Source: Mycolicibacterium doricum | GTDB taxonomy: Bacteria; Actinomycetota; Actinomycetes; Mycobacteriales; Mycobacteriaceae | Assembly (NCBI RefSeq): GCF_010728155.1 | Contig: NZ_AP022605.1 | Span: forward strand, 1,798,001-1,862,000 | Length of the DNA stretch: 64,000 bases | Direction: 5' to 3' | In this document: positions 16,921 to 27,035 of the stretch, in pieces | Layout: the number at the start of each line of letters is the position of its first letter | How positions within the stretch are numbered: position 1 is the stretch's first letter | The notes under the pieces: generated by a model | What the model saw: the letters and a program-made list of their open reading frames with translations, nothing else | Told to the model about the DNA's origin: nothing | The model's database searches: none | Made by a program: the position numbers and the translations under genes

Positions 16921-18759
16921 CTACAGGATCTGGTCGTCTTGGGCATCGGACACTGCGGCCGCGACGCCTTCGGCGATGTCTTCGGCGATGAGCTGTTGGA
17001 AAGGCAGCAGCTGTGCCTCGGTCAGCAGTTCGTCTTGGGCCAGGAGGGAGTCCAGGTCCTCGTTGTCGACGCGGTTGTTGCGGTGATCGCGTGCCTTTTC
17101 CACGATGTTGCGGACGAAGCCTGCGTTACCCAGCCAGTCCGTCCCGCGGATCACGTCGCCGTCGGGTGACTTGTTCTCTTGCAGGTAATACCGTTCGTAC
17201 ACCGGGCGAAGTGTGGCTTCGACGTCGTCGGCGAGGACGTCTTTGTACTCAGCGGCCATCAGCTGCGTGAGCTGCCACAGTTCTTCGGGATTGTATGACT
17301 CGAAGCGGATCACCGTGGGGAACCGTCGGCGTAAGCCCTGGTTGGCGGTGAGCATGCGGTCCATCGCGTTGGGGTAGCCGGCGCCGAAGACGACGAACTG
17401 GGCGCGGTCGTTCTCCAGGTACGGCAGCAGCGTCTCCAGGATCGCTGTGCCGTAGGCGTCTCCGCCGGAGTAGCCGGTCTCGTAGAGGTTGTGCATCTCG
17501 TCGATGAACAGCGCACCGCCCATCGCGCCCTCCACCACGGCTTCGGTGTTCTTTTCTGCGTCGCCCATGTGCCGGCCGAGAAGCTTCGAGCGTCGAGTTT
17601 CGACCACCGTGGGGCGGCGCAGGACACCGAGTCCGCAGAGCTGCTTGGTGAGTGAGCGGGCGACCGTCGTCTTGCCGGTGCCGGGCGGGCCCAGAAGTAG
17701 GGTGTGCCGCGAGCTGACTGGTACGGGAAGGCCCGCCTTGCTGCGTAGCTGATTGACCTTTGTGGTGGACCGGATGCGCTTGACCTCACGTTTGGCCGCG
17801 TCCATGCCGAGCATGGCGTTCAGCTCCGCGTCCCCTTCGGCGAGCAGAACACTTGCTTCGGCCGAATGCTTGGCCGCCTCAGCAGCTTCCGGTGACGGAG
17901 CGCTGTCGGGATCCCACGGATTTGTGCGGGACTCGATCGCCTCCGGGCTGGTCAGCACCAGGCGCATGGTCGGGTCGTCGAGCGCCTGGCGGGCCAGGGC
18001 GAACTGAGAATCCCTTGAATACACCCGCCGCAGCAGCTGATTGGCGTCGTCAGCCTTGTCGAGGTGCCGCAGGCACATCGCCTGGGTGTAGAGCGCCACG
18101 GTCGCGGCACCGGGGGCCAGGTCGCTGTTAACGGCCTCTTGCGCACGCCGGTAGGCGTCCTCGAACACTCCAAGCGAGGCGAGGGCCGTTGCGGCCATGG
18201 CCGAGGCCGCCGCACCGTAAATGGGCATCCGCCACACCCGGTCAGGGGAAAACGCCGCCAGCACGTCGGGCCACCGCTTGGCTTGGAAGTGCAGCAACCC
18301 ATGGGCATAGGCGTGTGCGTCGGCGTCGAACGGATCCTTGGGAGTCTCTTCGGAGAGCAGCGCATTGGCCTGGGCGAAACGGTTCTCCCGTATCAGCGCC
18401 ACGGCGAGCGCGGAGCGCAGCGCGTCGCGGGAGGTGATCTCCAGGCGCAGGAAGAGCCCATCCGAGACCATCGGCCGAAATGATGTTCCGCGCAGATTGA
18501 GGCGGTGAATCTCCCAGCCGTAGGACTCGCGGGCCTCCCACGCCGCTGCCACGACGTCGACACTGTCGTCGCCGGCCACGATGCGGGCAAGCCAGGCATC
18601 GCAGATTCCCGGGTCGAGCACAGTGGCCTTCTTGAACATCTCAGCGGCCACCGCCGGGTTACTGCCGGCCATGACGCCATCGACGCTGATGCCCGACGCC
18701 AGCAAGCCCTTGGCCATCGCATTACGTGCCGCGTCGGTGGCAGCCTGTGTGCTCGTCAT
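16921..18759 (-). CDS. eccA: Type VII secretion AAA+ ATPase EccA
   Basis: 612 residues, normal EccA length. The N-terminal half (about 1-280) is helical and TPR-like with repeated Ala-rich helices. The C-terminal half is a CbxX/CfxQ AAA+ domain with Walker A GPPGTGKTTVA at about 357, Walker B ALFIDEMHN at about 420 and arginine-finger region NQGLRRRF. EccA is the cytosolic ATPase that helps EspG release PE/PPE substrates to the ESX membrane complex. It lies about 40 bases after eccE on the minus strand. No substrate genes are left in the window. Confidence 0.95.
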   Translation of the reverse strand: MTSTQAATDAARNAMAKGLLASGISVDGVMAGSNPAVAAEMFKKATVLDPGICDAWLARIVAGDDSVDVVAAAWEARESYGWEIHRLNLRGTSFRPMVSDGLFLRLEITSRDALRSALAVALIRENRFAQANALLSEETPKDPFDADAHAYAHGLLHFQAKRWPDVLAAFSPDRVWRMPIYGAAASAMAATALASLGVFEDAYRRAQEAVNSDLAPGAATVALYTQAMCLRHLDKADDANQLLRRVYSRDSQFALARQALDDPTMRLVLTSPEAIESRTNPWDPDSAPSPEAAEAAKHSAEASVLLAEGDAELNAMLGMDAAKREVKRIRSTTKVNQLRSKAGLPVPVSSRHTLLLGPPGTGKTTVARSLTKQLCGLGVLRRPTVVETRRSKLLGRHMGDAEKNTEAVVEGAMGGALFIDEMHNLYETGYSGGDAYGTAILETLLPYLENDRAQFVVFGAGYPNAMDRMLTANQGLRRRFPTVIRFESYNPEELWQLTQLMAAEYKDVLADDVEATLRPVYERYYLQENKSPDGDVIRGTDWLGNAGFVRNIVEKARDHRNNRVDNEDLDSLLAQDELLTEAQLLPFQQLIAEDIAEGVAAAVSDAQDDQIL

Positions 18760-18802
18760 CGCCGGAGGATCCCTTCTGAAAATTGTGTTGGCGGCGGGCC
18801 GG

Positions 18803-20398
18803 TCACGCCACTCGACGGGTCACGGCAGCGATGAGGTTGCGCTCCGCTTGGACGTCGATGTGCAGCCGGTACCGGAAGTCCGCGGTGCGAATGACCGCAG
18901 TGCTGTTGGAGTCCTGTTCGAGGTGGACGTCAGCGACGCTGGCCGTTCCCCGCTCCACCGCTCGGACGGTGATCGCGGCGCTGGGATGCACGGCAGGAGT
19001 GCTCGCGAGGTCATAGACCACCATCATCGCGCGGCCGCCGTCAGGCAGCGTGTCGGGTAGGTCTCGCACCACGCGCAACCCCGCCGCAGACGCGTTACGC
19101 CACCGCGCTGGCTGATCGGACACCACGGCCACCAGATATCCGATGGCCGCAGAGCGCATCGCGATCTGCATCAGCAGCGCCAGCTCGCCGGCGACGGTCA
19201 CCGAGGACTGCTTGCCGGGGCAAGCATCGCCAAGGGGAACGAGCATGGGATGACGGGTCGCGGTCGTGCCCACCAGAATGCCCGTCCCGCCGATCGGCGC
19301 GCGAAGAACCTCGCTGTCCCCCAGCACACGGTGCGGCAGCCGTAGCTCGGGCAGTGCAGGGTCCAGAACGGTCGCGCGCACGGCGCGGTCGTGCTGTCCG
19401 GACATCGGATTCAGGCCTCGTAGCGGTGCCTCCTTGAGCTTCCCCGCGGTGGCGTAGCGGACCAGAGCGCCTACGGCGACGCCGCCATCAGCGGCGGAAC
19501 GCAGCTGAATCGAGGTCAGGGTGGCGTCGGTATCGGGTGACCACAACCGATCCAGGGTGGCGGTCGTGATGTCCGGCGGCGAGATCCAGTAGTTGGAGAC
19601 CACCCCCGCCGAGTGCACCAGCCCGGACCAGTGCGCCTGGGGGTCGTTGCCCAGCGGCCCCGTCAACGCCTCGTCGATCTCGGCGAGTTCGGCGGCGTCG
19701 ACGAGCCGGGACGGGCATCCATGAGCGTTGAGCTCGACGGCGAGCCGTCGCGCGCATGCCGCCAATGTGGCCGCCACCGAATCGCGGGTGGCGATCGCGC
19801 CGGCATTGTCGACGCTGCGCAGCCGCAGCACACACCACGTCTGGCGGGCACCCACCGCGGCGTAGTCGGAGATGATTCCGCTGTAGGTGGTGGCGTAGTG
19901 ATGGTGGGCCTCACCTGCCCGGCGGCGCCCAACGCTGTGAATGTCGATGCCGGCGAGGTTCACATCGAACTGGTGCAGCGCATGGGCGACGACCTCGACT
20001 GGGAGCAGCACTGCCGACTGGACCTGATGTTGATCCAGGACAGAAGGGCTGTGCGACGGGCCGTCGACAGCCACGACCGCCAACGCTTCAAACTCGTCAC
20101 CACGGATCGCGACTTCCTCAGTGGTCCACCGCAGGCGGTGCGAGATCACCGGTTCAGCCACTGATGTGTCGGCACGGCGGCGGGTAAGCCGCCGGCCCAG
20201 CAGCGCGCCGAGGGTGCCGTGACGCCAGGTCAGCAACAGCAGGCATGCGAAGATGACCGCCAACGTGATCGGTGCGGCTAGGGCGACCGGGCCGTGCCAC
20301 AGGTGCGTACCGATGCCCAGCAGGGCCACGGTCACCATGAAGGCCAGCAGCACTCGCCACCACGCCAGGTTCAATCCCAGCGGAAACGTTGACCTCAC
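18803..20398 (-). CDS. eccE: Type VII secretion membrane component EccE
   Basis: 531 residues starting at GTG. Two N-terminal membrane helices (about residues 11-60, WWRVLLAFMVTVALLGIG and ITLAVIFACLLLLTW) precede a large soluble domain containing PVISHRLRWTTEEVAIRGDEF, the typical EccE layout. EccE forms the periphery of the EccBCDE channel. It overlaps mycP by 4 bases, and the order eccD-mycP-eccE-eccA fits known ESX clusters. Confidence 0.92.
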   Translation of the reverse strand: MRSTFPLGLNLAWWRVLLAFMVTVALLGIGTHLWHGPVALAAPITLAVIFACLLLLTWRHGTLGALLGRRLTRRRADTSVAEPVISHRLRWTTEEVAIRGDEFEALAVVAVDGPSHSPSVLDQHQVQSAVLLPVEVVAHALHQFDVNLAGIDIHSVGRRRAGEAHHHYATTYSGIISDYAAVGARQTWCVLRLRSVDNAGAIATRDSVAATLAACARRLAVELNAHGCPSRLVDAAELAEIDEALTGPLGNDPQAHWSGLVHSAGVVSNYWISPPDITTATLDRLWSPDTDATLTSIQLRSAADGGVAVGALVRYATAGKLKEAPLRGLNPMSGQHDRAVRATVLDPALPELRLPHRVLGDSEVLRAPIGGTGILVGTTATRHPMLVPLGDACPGKQSSVTVAGELALLMQIAMRSAAIGYLVAVVSDQPARWRNASAAGLRVVRDLPDTLPDGGRAMMVVYDLASTPAVHPSAAITVRAVERGTASVADVHLEQDSNSTAVIRTADFRYRLHIDVQAERNLIAAVTRRVA

Positions 20399-22077
20399 TG
20401 CGCCCCCCTACCTCGCACGATTGCTGCCACTCCCACAGCCCCCGCCGCCAGCACGGCGACGCCTCCGATTGCACTCAGCGCGATCCACACCCCTGACATG
20501 TCACGCTCGGTCGGCGGCGGCGGAAGCACCAGCGATTCGGCGATGCGCTCCGGCGGCCGGGGATCACCATCGGGAAGGTCGTAGGTCAGGGCCGCGACGG
20601 GATCGACGATGCCGTAACCCACCTGGTTGTCGACGCCGCGAGCGGGCGGGCGGGCGGTGCGAATCAACCGGTTGATCACCTGATGAGACGTCAGATCGGG
20701 ATACTTCTGTCGGACTAGGGTGGCCACACCGGACACGATCGCAGCCGAGAATGAGGTCCCTGCCGGCGAGACGAGCTGCTTGTCCTGGCCCTCGACACCG
20801 TTCATCAGTCCGTCATCTCGAGCGGAGAGGCTCTCGATGTTGGTCCCCGGTGCGGCGATCGACACCCACGGACCGGCCATGCTCAAGTCGGCCAGCGGAT
20901 TACCGTCGGCGTCGACAGCTCCCACGGTCAGCACATAGTCGGAGAACCAGGCCGGGGTCACCACCGTGGTGACGCCGTCCCAGTCGCGGGGATCGTCGGG
21001 TTGCAGCGGGTTGTAGATCGGGTTCTGTTTGCAGTCCTTGTTCGAGGTATTGCCCGCGGCAGCGACGATCACGACGTCCTTATCCACCGCCGCGTAGCGG
21101 ATCGCGGCTCCCAGTGCGCGCTGGTCGATCACATCGAGGGCGCTCATGCACGACACCTCGGAGATGTTGATGATTTGCGCGCCCATGTTCGCGGCGTGAA
21201 CGATCGCCCGCGCCATCGACTCGATGTCGCCGGCCTTGCGGCGGGTCACCGGGTCCTCGTTGCCGAACGAGTTCTCCGGGCTGTAGGCCTGTGAGGACTG
21301 CCGGATGGAGATGATTTCCGCGTCCGGAGCGATCCCGCTGAAAGCGTCCGGCGGTGGGATGACCGGTGCGGGCGGTGGTGGCGGTGGCTGGGCAGGTAGC
21401 GGTGAGGGGAAATCCACCAGCTGCACCTGCAACGCGCCACCGGTGCTCTGCTCCCAGGACGCCGGCGGAGCATTCGGCGGCGGCGGTGGTGGCGGTGGAG
21501 GCGGAGGCGGAGGCACCTGAACGATCACCGTTTGCGGCGGCGGTGGCGGCGGGGGTGGCGGCGGTGCCTCAGAGGTCGGAACGGATTCGGGTCGCCGTGT
21601 CTCACGTGCGGGCGGTAACGGCGTCTTGCCGTCTGCTGGCGCCGCACCGATCAGCGCGGCCACGATCGTGCCGTGCGCATCGCAGTCCTGCAGGCCGTCG
21701 CCGCCGTCGACTACGTAGTCCCCGCCGCCAATGAGGTTGGGCAAGCGCGGATGTGGGTTGACGCCGGTGTCGATGACCGCCACTTTGACGCCAGCTCCCC
21801 GACCGAACTGCCACGCGTCGGCGAGGTCGAGCATGTCCATGTAGCGGGGCTGTACGCGGTAATCGGTGTCGGGGAGCGTGCCGACGCGCGGGCAGTACGC
21901 CCCCTGCTTCATGGGCTCCGGTGGTGTGGGATCACCATCGGCTGGCAGGGCGCCAGGGTCGATCACTGGCGGGTTCACCGCACCGGCGGACGGAGCGGTG
22001 GCCAGCGCGGGCCCAAGCGCCAGCAGCATCGCCCCGACGGTGCACGATGTCGCGCGAAAAACGTTGACGGCCCTCAT
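20395..22077 (-). CDS. mycP: Mycosin MycP, subtilisin-like membrane-anchored protease
   Basis: 560 residues from ATG 22077, which overlaps the eccD stop. It has a signal peptide (residues 1-34) and catalytic Asp near 102 (VAVIDTGVNPH), His near 135 (DAHGT) and Ser near 442 (SPAGTSFSAA). A single C-terminal transmembrane helix is followed by RGRGAQ. Inserted after the His motif is an unusually long loop (about 145-240) containing two long uninterrupted proline runs and further PPPPPP blocks. Mycosins stabilise the ESX complex and process substrates; such loops are variable, but this one is extreme in composition. Confidence 0.95.
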   Translation of the reverse strand: MRAVNVFRATSCTVGAMLLALGPALATAPSAGAVNPPVIDPGALPADGDPTPPEPMKQGAYCPRVGTLPDTDYRVQPRYMDMLDLADAWQFGRGAGVKVAVIDTGVNPHPRLPNLIGGGDYVVDGGDGLQDCDAHGTIVAALIGAAPADGKTPLPPARETRRPESVPTSEAPPPPPPPPPPQTVIVQVPPPPPPPPPPPPPNAPPASWEQSTGGALQVQLVDFPSPLPAQPPPPPPAPVIPPPDAFSGIAPDAEIISIRQSSQAYSPENSFGNEDPVTRRKAGDIESMARAIVHAANMGAQIINISEVSCMSALDVIDQRALGAAIRYAAVDKDVVIVAAAGNTSNKDCKQNPIYNPLQPDDPRDWDGVTTVVTPAWFSDYVLTVGAVDADGNPLADLSMAGPWVSIAAPGTNIESLSARDDGLMNGVEGQDKQLVSPAGTSFSAAIVSGVATLVRQKYPDLTSHQVINRLIRTARPPARGVDNQVGYGIVDPVAALTYDLPDGDPRPPERIAESLVLPPPPTERDMSGVWIALSAIGGVAVLAAGAVGVAAIVRGRGAQ

Positions 22078-23666
22078 GAGCGGTACCGGATCGCGGAGAA
22101 CACGCCCATGAGCCAGAACGCCAGCGGGAACGGAGCGACCAGGAGCAAGTAGCCGACCCATTCCACGATCTGCTTGAACATCGGGCTGTAGACGTGCGAC
22201 GGGATAATCGCCGCCAGTATCAGCCCGCCGGCGGTGAGCACCAGCAGCACGGCGCATCCGATCAGCAGCGCCGGGGTGTTCCACAGCTCGATCACGAAGC
22301 GTACCGGGACCGCAAGCCCCACACCGACCGCCAAGACCGCCAGCAGCGTTGATTGACGCCGGTCGGTATAGGAACGGGCATGCAGTAGAACGGCCGCGGC
22401 GCTGGTCCCGGCGACGACCAGAGGCAGCCAACGCCTTTCGATATGTGGATCACACAGCGCGGTGGCGCAGATGAGCAGCAGCGTGCCGAAGCCCGCGAGC
22501 AGTCCAGTCAGGAAGCTATGACCGCGGTCCACCGAGATGATGACACTGCGGACTGACTCCGGGCCGTCCAGGGCCGGAGCCCTGCCGCTGGGGACGACCA
22601 CGGCGCTGGGGAGGTCGGGCCGGGTTTCGAAGATCCACCGCCCGGTGGACGACGGGAACACCGGCAACCGCAGGTTGGCCAGCGTGCGGGCGAAGCCCGG
22701 TGCCAGTTTGATGCAGATTAGCGAGACGAGAAGCATCGACGCCAGCAGCGTGACCGCAGAAGTCATCAGCAGCATCCGAAGAACGCCGGCGGTCAACGTC
22801 GCGGCGCTAAGGACCACCACCGCAGTGCACAGGGCGACGTGGCGCCCGGTGAACCGCATGACCAGGATGGCGGCCGCCAGCAGGATCGCTGCGCCGAGTC
22901 CGGCATGCACAGCGCCCAGTGGCCCAGGGATCGCGGCTGCGGCTGCCACGGTCGTCGTCACTGCGGCCAACACCAATAGGGTGTCCGCAACGAACGACTC
23001 GGCGTTGATCGTCTCCGCGCGATCGGGGGCGACGTTGCGCAGATCGCCAGCAGCTCGTCGGCTGCGCGAGGACCGAATACCAGTGACGGTCGCCGCGATC
23101 ATGAGCACCAGGGCGCAGACACCGGCAGCCAAGCTCGCCAGCGCGTCGTCGTGCCCGTAACGCCACCGCAGCAACAGTGCGAGAACCAGCGCCATCGCCA
23201 CTGCGACAAGGACGACCCCCACGCGGGCGGCCCAGGGCGGCGTCACCGATGGCCAGCGCTTGCGCAGTTCCGCAGGGATGGCACTGGTCACGTGTTCGAT
23301 GACCGGAAGCCGCGTTTCGGTGTCGTCGATGAAGCGCAGCCACAGCGTGGCCCCATCGAACACTCCCTGCTCACTCAGGGAGCGCTTCGGCTTGAGTGGT
23401 GTGCCGTCGACCCAGCACAGCGCCCACCGGCCCCGTGCGGTCTTGGTATCGGTGGGGCGCACCGACAGGCGCTGATGGCCAAGCTCGGCCAGGCGGGTAT
23501 TGAGGACGTCGACCAGAGCCGGCGTCTGGACTCCAATCGGAGCAGCGGCGTCCAGACGCATCGCGATCTGAATGTCGTTGACCATCAACGCAACCAGCAC
23601 CTGGCGAAGCTGCTCCGTTTGTTCTGCCGTGCCGGTGCTGAGCGCGGCGTCTCGTGTCGAAGTCAC
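22074..23666 (-). CDS. eccD: Type VII secretion membrane channel component EccD
   Basis: 530 residues from GTG 23666. The N-terminal 110 residues form the ubiquitin-like cytosolic domain (NDIQIAMRLDAAAPIGVQTP; GRWALCWVDGTPLKPKRSL). About eleven transmembrane helices follow from residue 140 to the end, matching the EccD family. EccD dimers line the inner-membrane vestibule of the ESX translocon. The start overlaps the stop of the upstream MinD/EspI-like fragment. Confidence 0.95.
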   Translation of the reverse strand: MTSTRDAALSTGTAEQTEQLRQVLVALMVNDIQIAMRLDAAAPIGVQTPALVDVLNTRLAELGHQRLSVRPTDTKTARGRWALCWVDGTPLKPKRSLSEQGVFDGATLWLRFIDDTETRLPVIEHVTSAIPAELRKRWPSVTPPWAARVGVVLVAVAMALVLALLLRWRYGHDDALASLAAGVCALVLMIAATVTGIRSSRSRRAAGDLRNVAPDRAETINAESFVADTLLVLAAVTTTVAAAAAIPGPLGAVHAGLGAAILLAAAILVMRFTGRHVALCTAVVVLSAATLTAGVLRMLLMTSAVTLLASMLLVSLICIKLAPGFARTLANLRLPVFPSSTGRWIFETRPDLPSAVVVPSGRAPALDGPESVRSVIISVDRGHSFLTGLLAGFGTLLLICATALCDPHIERRWLPLVVAGTSAAAVLLHARSYTDRRQSTLLAVLAVGVGLAVPVRFVIELWNTPALLIGCAVLLVLTAGGLILAAIIPSHVYSPMFKQIVEWVGYLLLVAPFPLAFWLMGVFSAIRYRS

Positions 23667-24290
23667 CGCAGCGCCGTTCGCCCACTACGAAAGCCCTGCG
23701 ACAGCCATGCCGCCAACTCGATGTAGGCAAGCTGGGTGCGGCGACGCAGCGCAGGAAAGTCCAGCTGCGCGCTGTCACGCAGGTGCGGATCCCACGGAAT
23801 CACCGTCGTCCCGCCGACGGCCTGGCCGATCGTTTCGCGCACTTTGGCCAGGATGTCCTTGTCCGCGTTGTCGTATACGTCGTTGAGGACCAGTGCCGAC
23901 CGGCGTAGCAGCCCCTGGTACTCGCTGCGGGCGGCAAGCCACTTGATGGTGGTCTCCGCGGCGGCGGCACCGTCGAAGTTCATGGTGCCCACGATGATCA
24001 GCGAATCGACTCGGCTCAGCACCGACTGCATGACGGGATGCTCGATCTCGGGTCCGCAGTCGACGAGGGACAGCTGATAGAACCGGCGCACCCGGTTGAA
24101 CACGGCACCGAACGCCTGAGGAGAGAGGTCAAAAGGATTGGCCACGTTCTGGTTAGCGGCCAGGACCTCCAGCCCTTCCTTGTTCTTGCCGGTGTAATGC
24201 CTAGCCATCGGATATGTCTGGAGAGTCGTATCGGCGAGAAACTCGCGGATCGACGCCGTCGCGGTGCGGTCACGGCGATCTCCGGGACCG
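23663..24290 (-). pseudogene. MinD/ParA-like ATPase (EspI-like), 3' fragment
   Basis: Only the C-terminal ~205 residues remain (FYQLSLVDCGPEIEHPVMQS; LVLNDVYDNADKDILAKV; WDPHLRDSAQLDFPALR), typical of the MinD/ParA-like ATPases encoded next to eccD in ESX loci. The N-terminal Walker A region is missing: upstream of about 24285 the minus strand is antisense to a DUF1942-like fragment. The open frame runs on to 24355 but its composition is wrong. This marks a recombination junction, and no start codon with a genuine N-terminus is seen. Confidence 0.8.
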
Positions 24291-24595
24291 CTACACCCAT
24301 CATTCCTAACTTCAACGCAACCAATGACGGGGGCAGCTACCCGGTGCTCTGGCAAGTGGCAAGCGCGCAGGGCATTTCCGGCGCAACGCTGGCACGAGGC
24401 CAGACCTCAACAGGCAAGATCTACTTCGATGTCACCGGCGGCGACCCCATGGCGGTCACCTACACCGCTGGCGGCGCGAAGCCGTTGATGTGGTGTTGCG
24501 ACGAGGCCATGATGGCGATGCCGATGGACAACTGCACGTGTTGCGCCGACATGGACATGAAGGAACCGTGCCCGTGTTGCACCGGGGAGATGTAA
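24272..24595 (+). pseudogene. DUF1942/MPT63-like secreted protein, 3' fragment with Cys/Met-rich tail
   Basis: In-frame from about 24272 the translation (ISGTATPIIPNFNATND, then GISGATLARGQTSTGKIYFD) matches the C-terminal half of MPT63-like immunoglobulin-fold secreted mycobacterial proteins. The signal peptide and N-terminal half are missing, cut at the same junction that truncates the minus-strand ATPase gene. After the domain it has an unusual tail (MWCCDEAMMAMPMDNCTCC and more, ending CPCCTGEM) with about eight Cys and many Met, strongly suggesting soft-metal binding such as copper(I). The next gene is a BlaI-type regulator. Confidence 0.75.
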
Positions 24596-24704
24596 CCGGT
24601 GTCCCTTTGCGGCGAGCGGTGACAGGGAAAGCGCACCGTTCTTCCGCCCCCCCCCGCTTCAAGGAGATGTCTCAGTCGCAGTAGGCAATTAGGTAGGTGA
24701 TGGT

Positions 24705-25067
24705 GTGCGGGTGTTCGGCGAACTCGAGACCGTGGTGATGGCGCGGTTGTGGTCGGTGGGCGGGCAGGGCACGGTCAGGGAGGTTTTCGAACTGTTGCGC
24801 ACCGACCGTGCGATCGTGTACACCACGGTGCTGTCGACGATGGAGAATCTTCACCGCAAGGGTCATTTGCATCGCGAGCGTGAGGGCAAGGCGTTTCGCT
24901 ACCGCACCGTATTGAGCCACGCCGAACACATCGCCGGGCTGATGCGCGAAGCCCTCAGTGACGGCGAACACGAAACAGCAGCTGTGCTGACGCACTTCGT
25001 GGGAGAGATGAGCCCGGAGGAATTGGCGGGACTCGAAGACGTCCTTCGTCGTCGCGGCAGGGTATGA
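24705..25067 (+). CDS. BlaI/MecI/CopY-family transcriptional repressor (copy 1)
   Basis: 120 residues from GTG 24705. The winged-helix signature is clear: FGELETVVMARLW, VREVFELL, AIVYTTVLSTMENLHRKG and LHREREGKAFRYR. Family members repress target operons and are inactivated by cleavage linked to an M56 membrane protease; in mycobacteria BlaI controls a beta-lactamase and redox-related genes. An M56 gene follows within 8 bases. Upstream is a run of ten C (about 24647-24656) and AGTAGG/AGGTAGG half sites at 24679-24698. Confidence 0.92.
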   Translation: MRVFGELETVVMARLWSVGGQGTVREVFELLRTDRAIVYTTVLSTMENLHRKGHLHREREGKAFRYRTVLSHAEHIAGLMREALSDGEHETAAVLTHFVGEMSPEELAGLEDVLRRRGRV

Positions 25068-25074
25068 CGACGAC

Positions 25075-26049
25075 GTGAACATTGCCGTGTGTCTGCTCGT
25101 CTACGCCGTGTCCCTGACGGTGCTGGGACCGGGACTGCTCTCGCGCGCCACTCGCAACGGTGCCGCACCCCGCCTTGGTGTGTGCGCTTGGCTCGCGGTG
25201 ATGGCCACCGTCGTGGTGGCCTGGGTGGGCGCTTTGGCGTTGTTCTCCTATCAGATCGTCGTTTCTTGGGGTCAGATTGGTTCCGTGCTGACGGGCTGCG
25301 TGGCCGGTCTTGGATTGATCGCCCGCGGCGGGTACGGCGATCTGCTGCAGGTCACATTTGTGGTCTTGGCGGTGATGGGCTCTGTCGCGGTGCTGGTGCT
25401 CGCCGCTCGCGCCGTGAACGTTCTACACCGGGCCCATCGGGGCGGCGTCGATCACGTCCGGGCCGTCAGACTCGCTGCTGGGGACACTCCACTTGGGCCT
25501 GGCGGGGCGCTCGTCATTGATAGCGACCGGCGCGGGGTGTACTGCCTGGCCAGTCGCCCCCACACCATCGTCATGACCCGGGCGGCCTTCGACGTTCTCG
25601 ATGACGCCCAGCGAGCCGCGGTGATCTCCCATGAACGCGCCCATTTGATCGGACGTCACCATCTGGTTCTGGCTCTGACCGGGGCATTGAGCAAGGTCTT
25701 GTCCCGCGTGCGGCTGTTCACCGCTGGCGCGGCCGAGGTTGCCCGTCTCCTGGAAATGTGCGCCGATGACGCAGCCGCCCGCCGCCACAGTGCCGACACC
25801 GTGGTCGATGCCCTGCTCGTTTTGATCTTGCCATCCCCGACCTCATCATCTCCCCATGCGCCCCTAGCCACCCCCGTGGCGGCGTTGGGCGCCGCCGGGC
25901 TGGCCGTGACGCAGCGGATCGAGCGACTCCTCTTCCCGCCCAACCGAACACCCGCCCGCACGGGTCTGGCCCTGGTGATGGGTGCGGTCCTTCTCGGGCC
26001 TGCCCTCACGGCCGGGCTGATGATCGCACCGCCCGTATCCTGCCTGTGA
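25075..26049 (+). CDS. M56-family membrane metallopeptidase (BlaR1-like, copy 1)
   Basis: 324 residues from GTG 25075, 7 bases after the blaI-like gene. Three to four N-terminal membrane helices, a cytoplasmic zinc-protease domain with HERAH (ISHERAHLIGRHH) and downstream Glu in LLEMCADDAA, and a final membrane helix are visible. There is no extracellular penicillin-binding sensor domain, so it is the short mycobacterial type. Expected role: signal-dependent inactivation of the partner repressor. The signal is unknown; neighbouring metal genes suggest copper or thiol stress. Confidence 0.9.
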   Translation: MNIAVCLLVYAVSLTVLGPGLLSRATRNGAAPRLGVCAWLAVMATVVVAWVGALALFSYQIVVSWGQIGSVLTGCVAGLGLIARGGYGDLLQVTFVVLAVMGSVAVLVLAARAVNVLHRAHRGGVDHVRAVRLAAGDTPLGPGGALVIDSDRRGVYCLASRPHTIVMTRAAFDVLDDAQRAAVISHERAHLIGRHHLVLALTGALSKVLSRVRLFTAGAAEVARLLEMCADDAAARRHSADTVVDALLVLILPSPTSSSPHAPLATPVAALGAAGLAVTQRIERLLFPPNRTPARTGLALVMGAVLLGPALTAGLMIAPPVSCL

Positions 26050-26168
26050 AGCGGCCTCTTGGCCTGATGCCAGGGCGGCGTTGATGCTGCTTTTCCTGCT
26101 GGCGCTGGCGGCGATACCGAGTGCACTGTGGGCCCGGTTCGCATATGCGCGGGGCTAAAGGCGCGACG

Positions 26169-26834
<666 letters not shown>

Positions 26835-27035
26835 GGAAGGCTCCATTCGTGTCGCCGGCCAGGGTGATGTCACCACAATAGCGATCCGGGCAGGGGCGTG
26901 ACGCTGGTCGAGGTCATGGCAGGTAGCTCCTCTCATATCGTGGCGGGGTCGAGCAACGTGCGGCGTGAAAGGCGAGCTGATCGTCCCGACCCCGGTCACC
27001 TTTGCGGGGACCCCGCGGGGTCGGTGATGGGTGGT

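Noticed and set aside
21305..21520. Gly-rich plus-strand frame opposite mycP
   Set aside because: It is the reverse complement of the proline runs of the mycosin loop, not a Gly-rich PE_PGRS-like gene.
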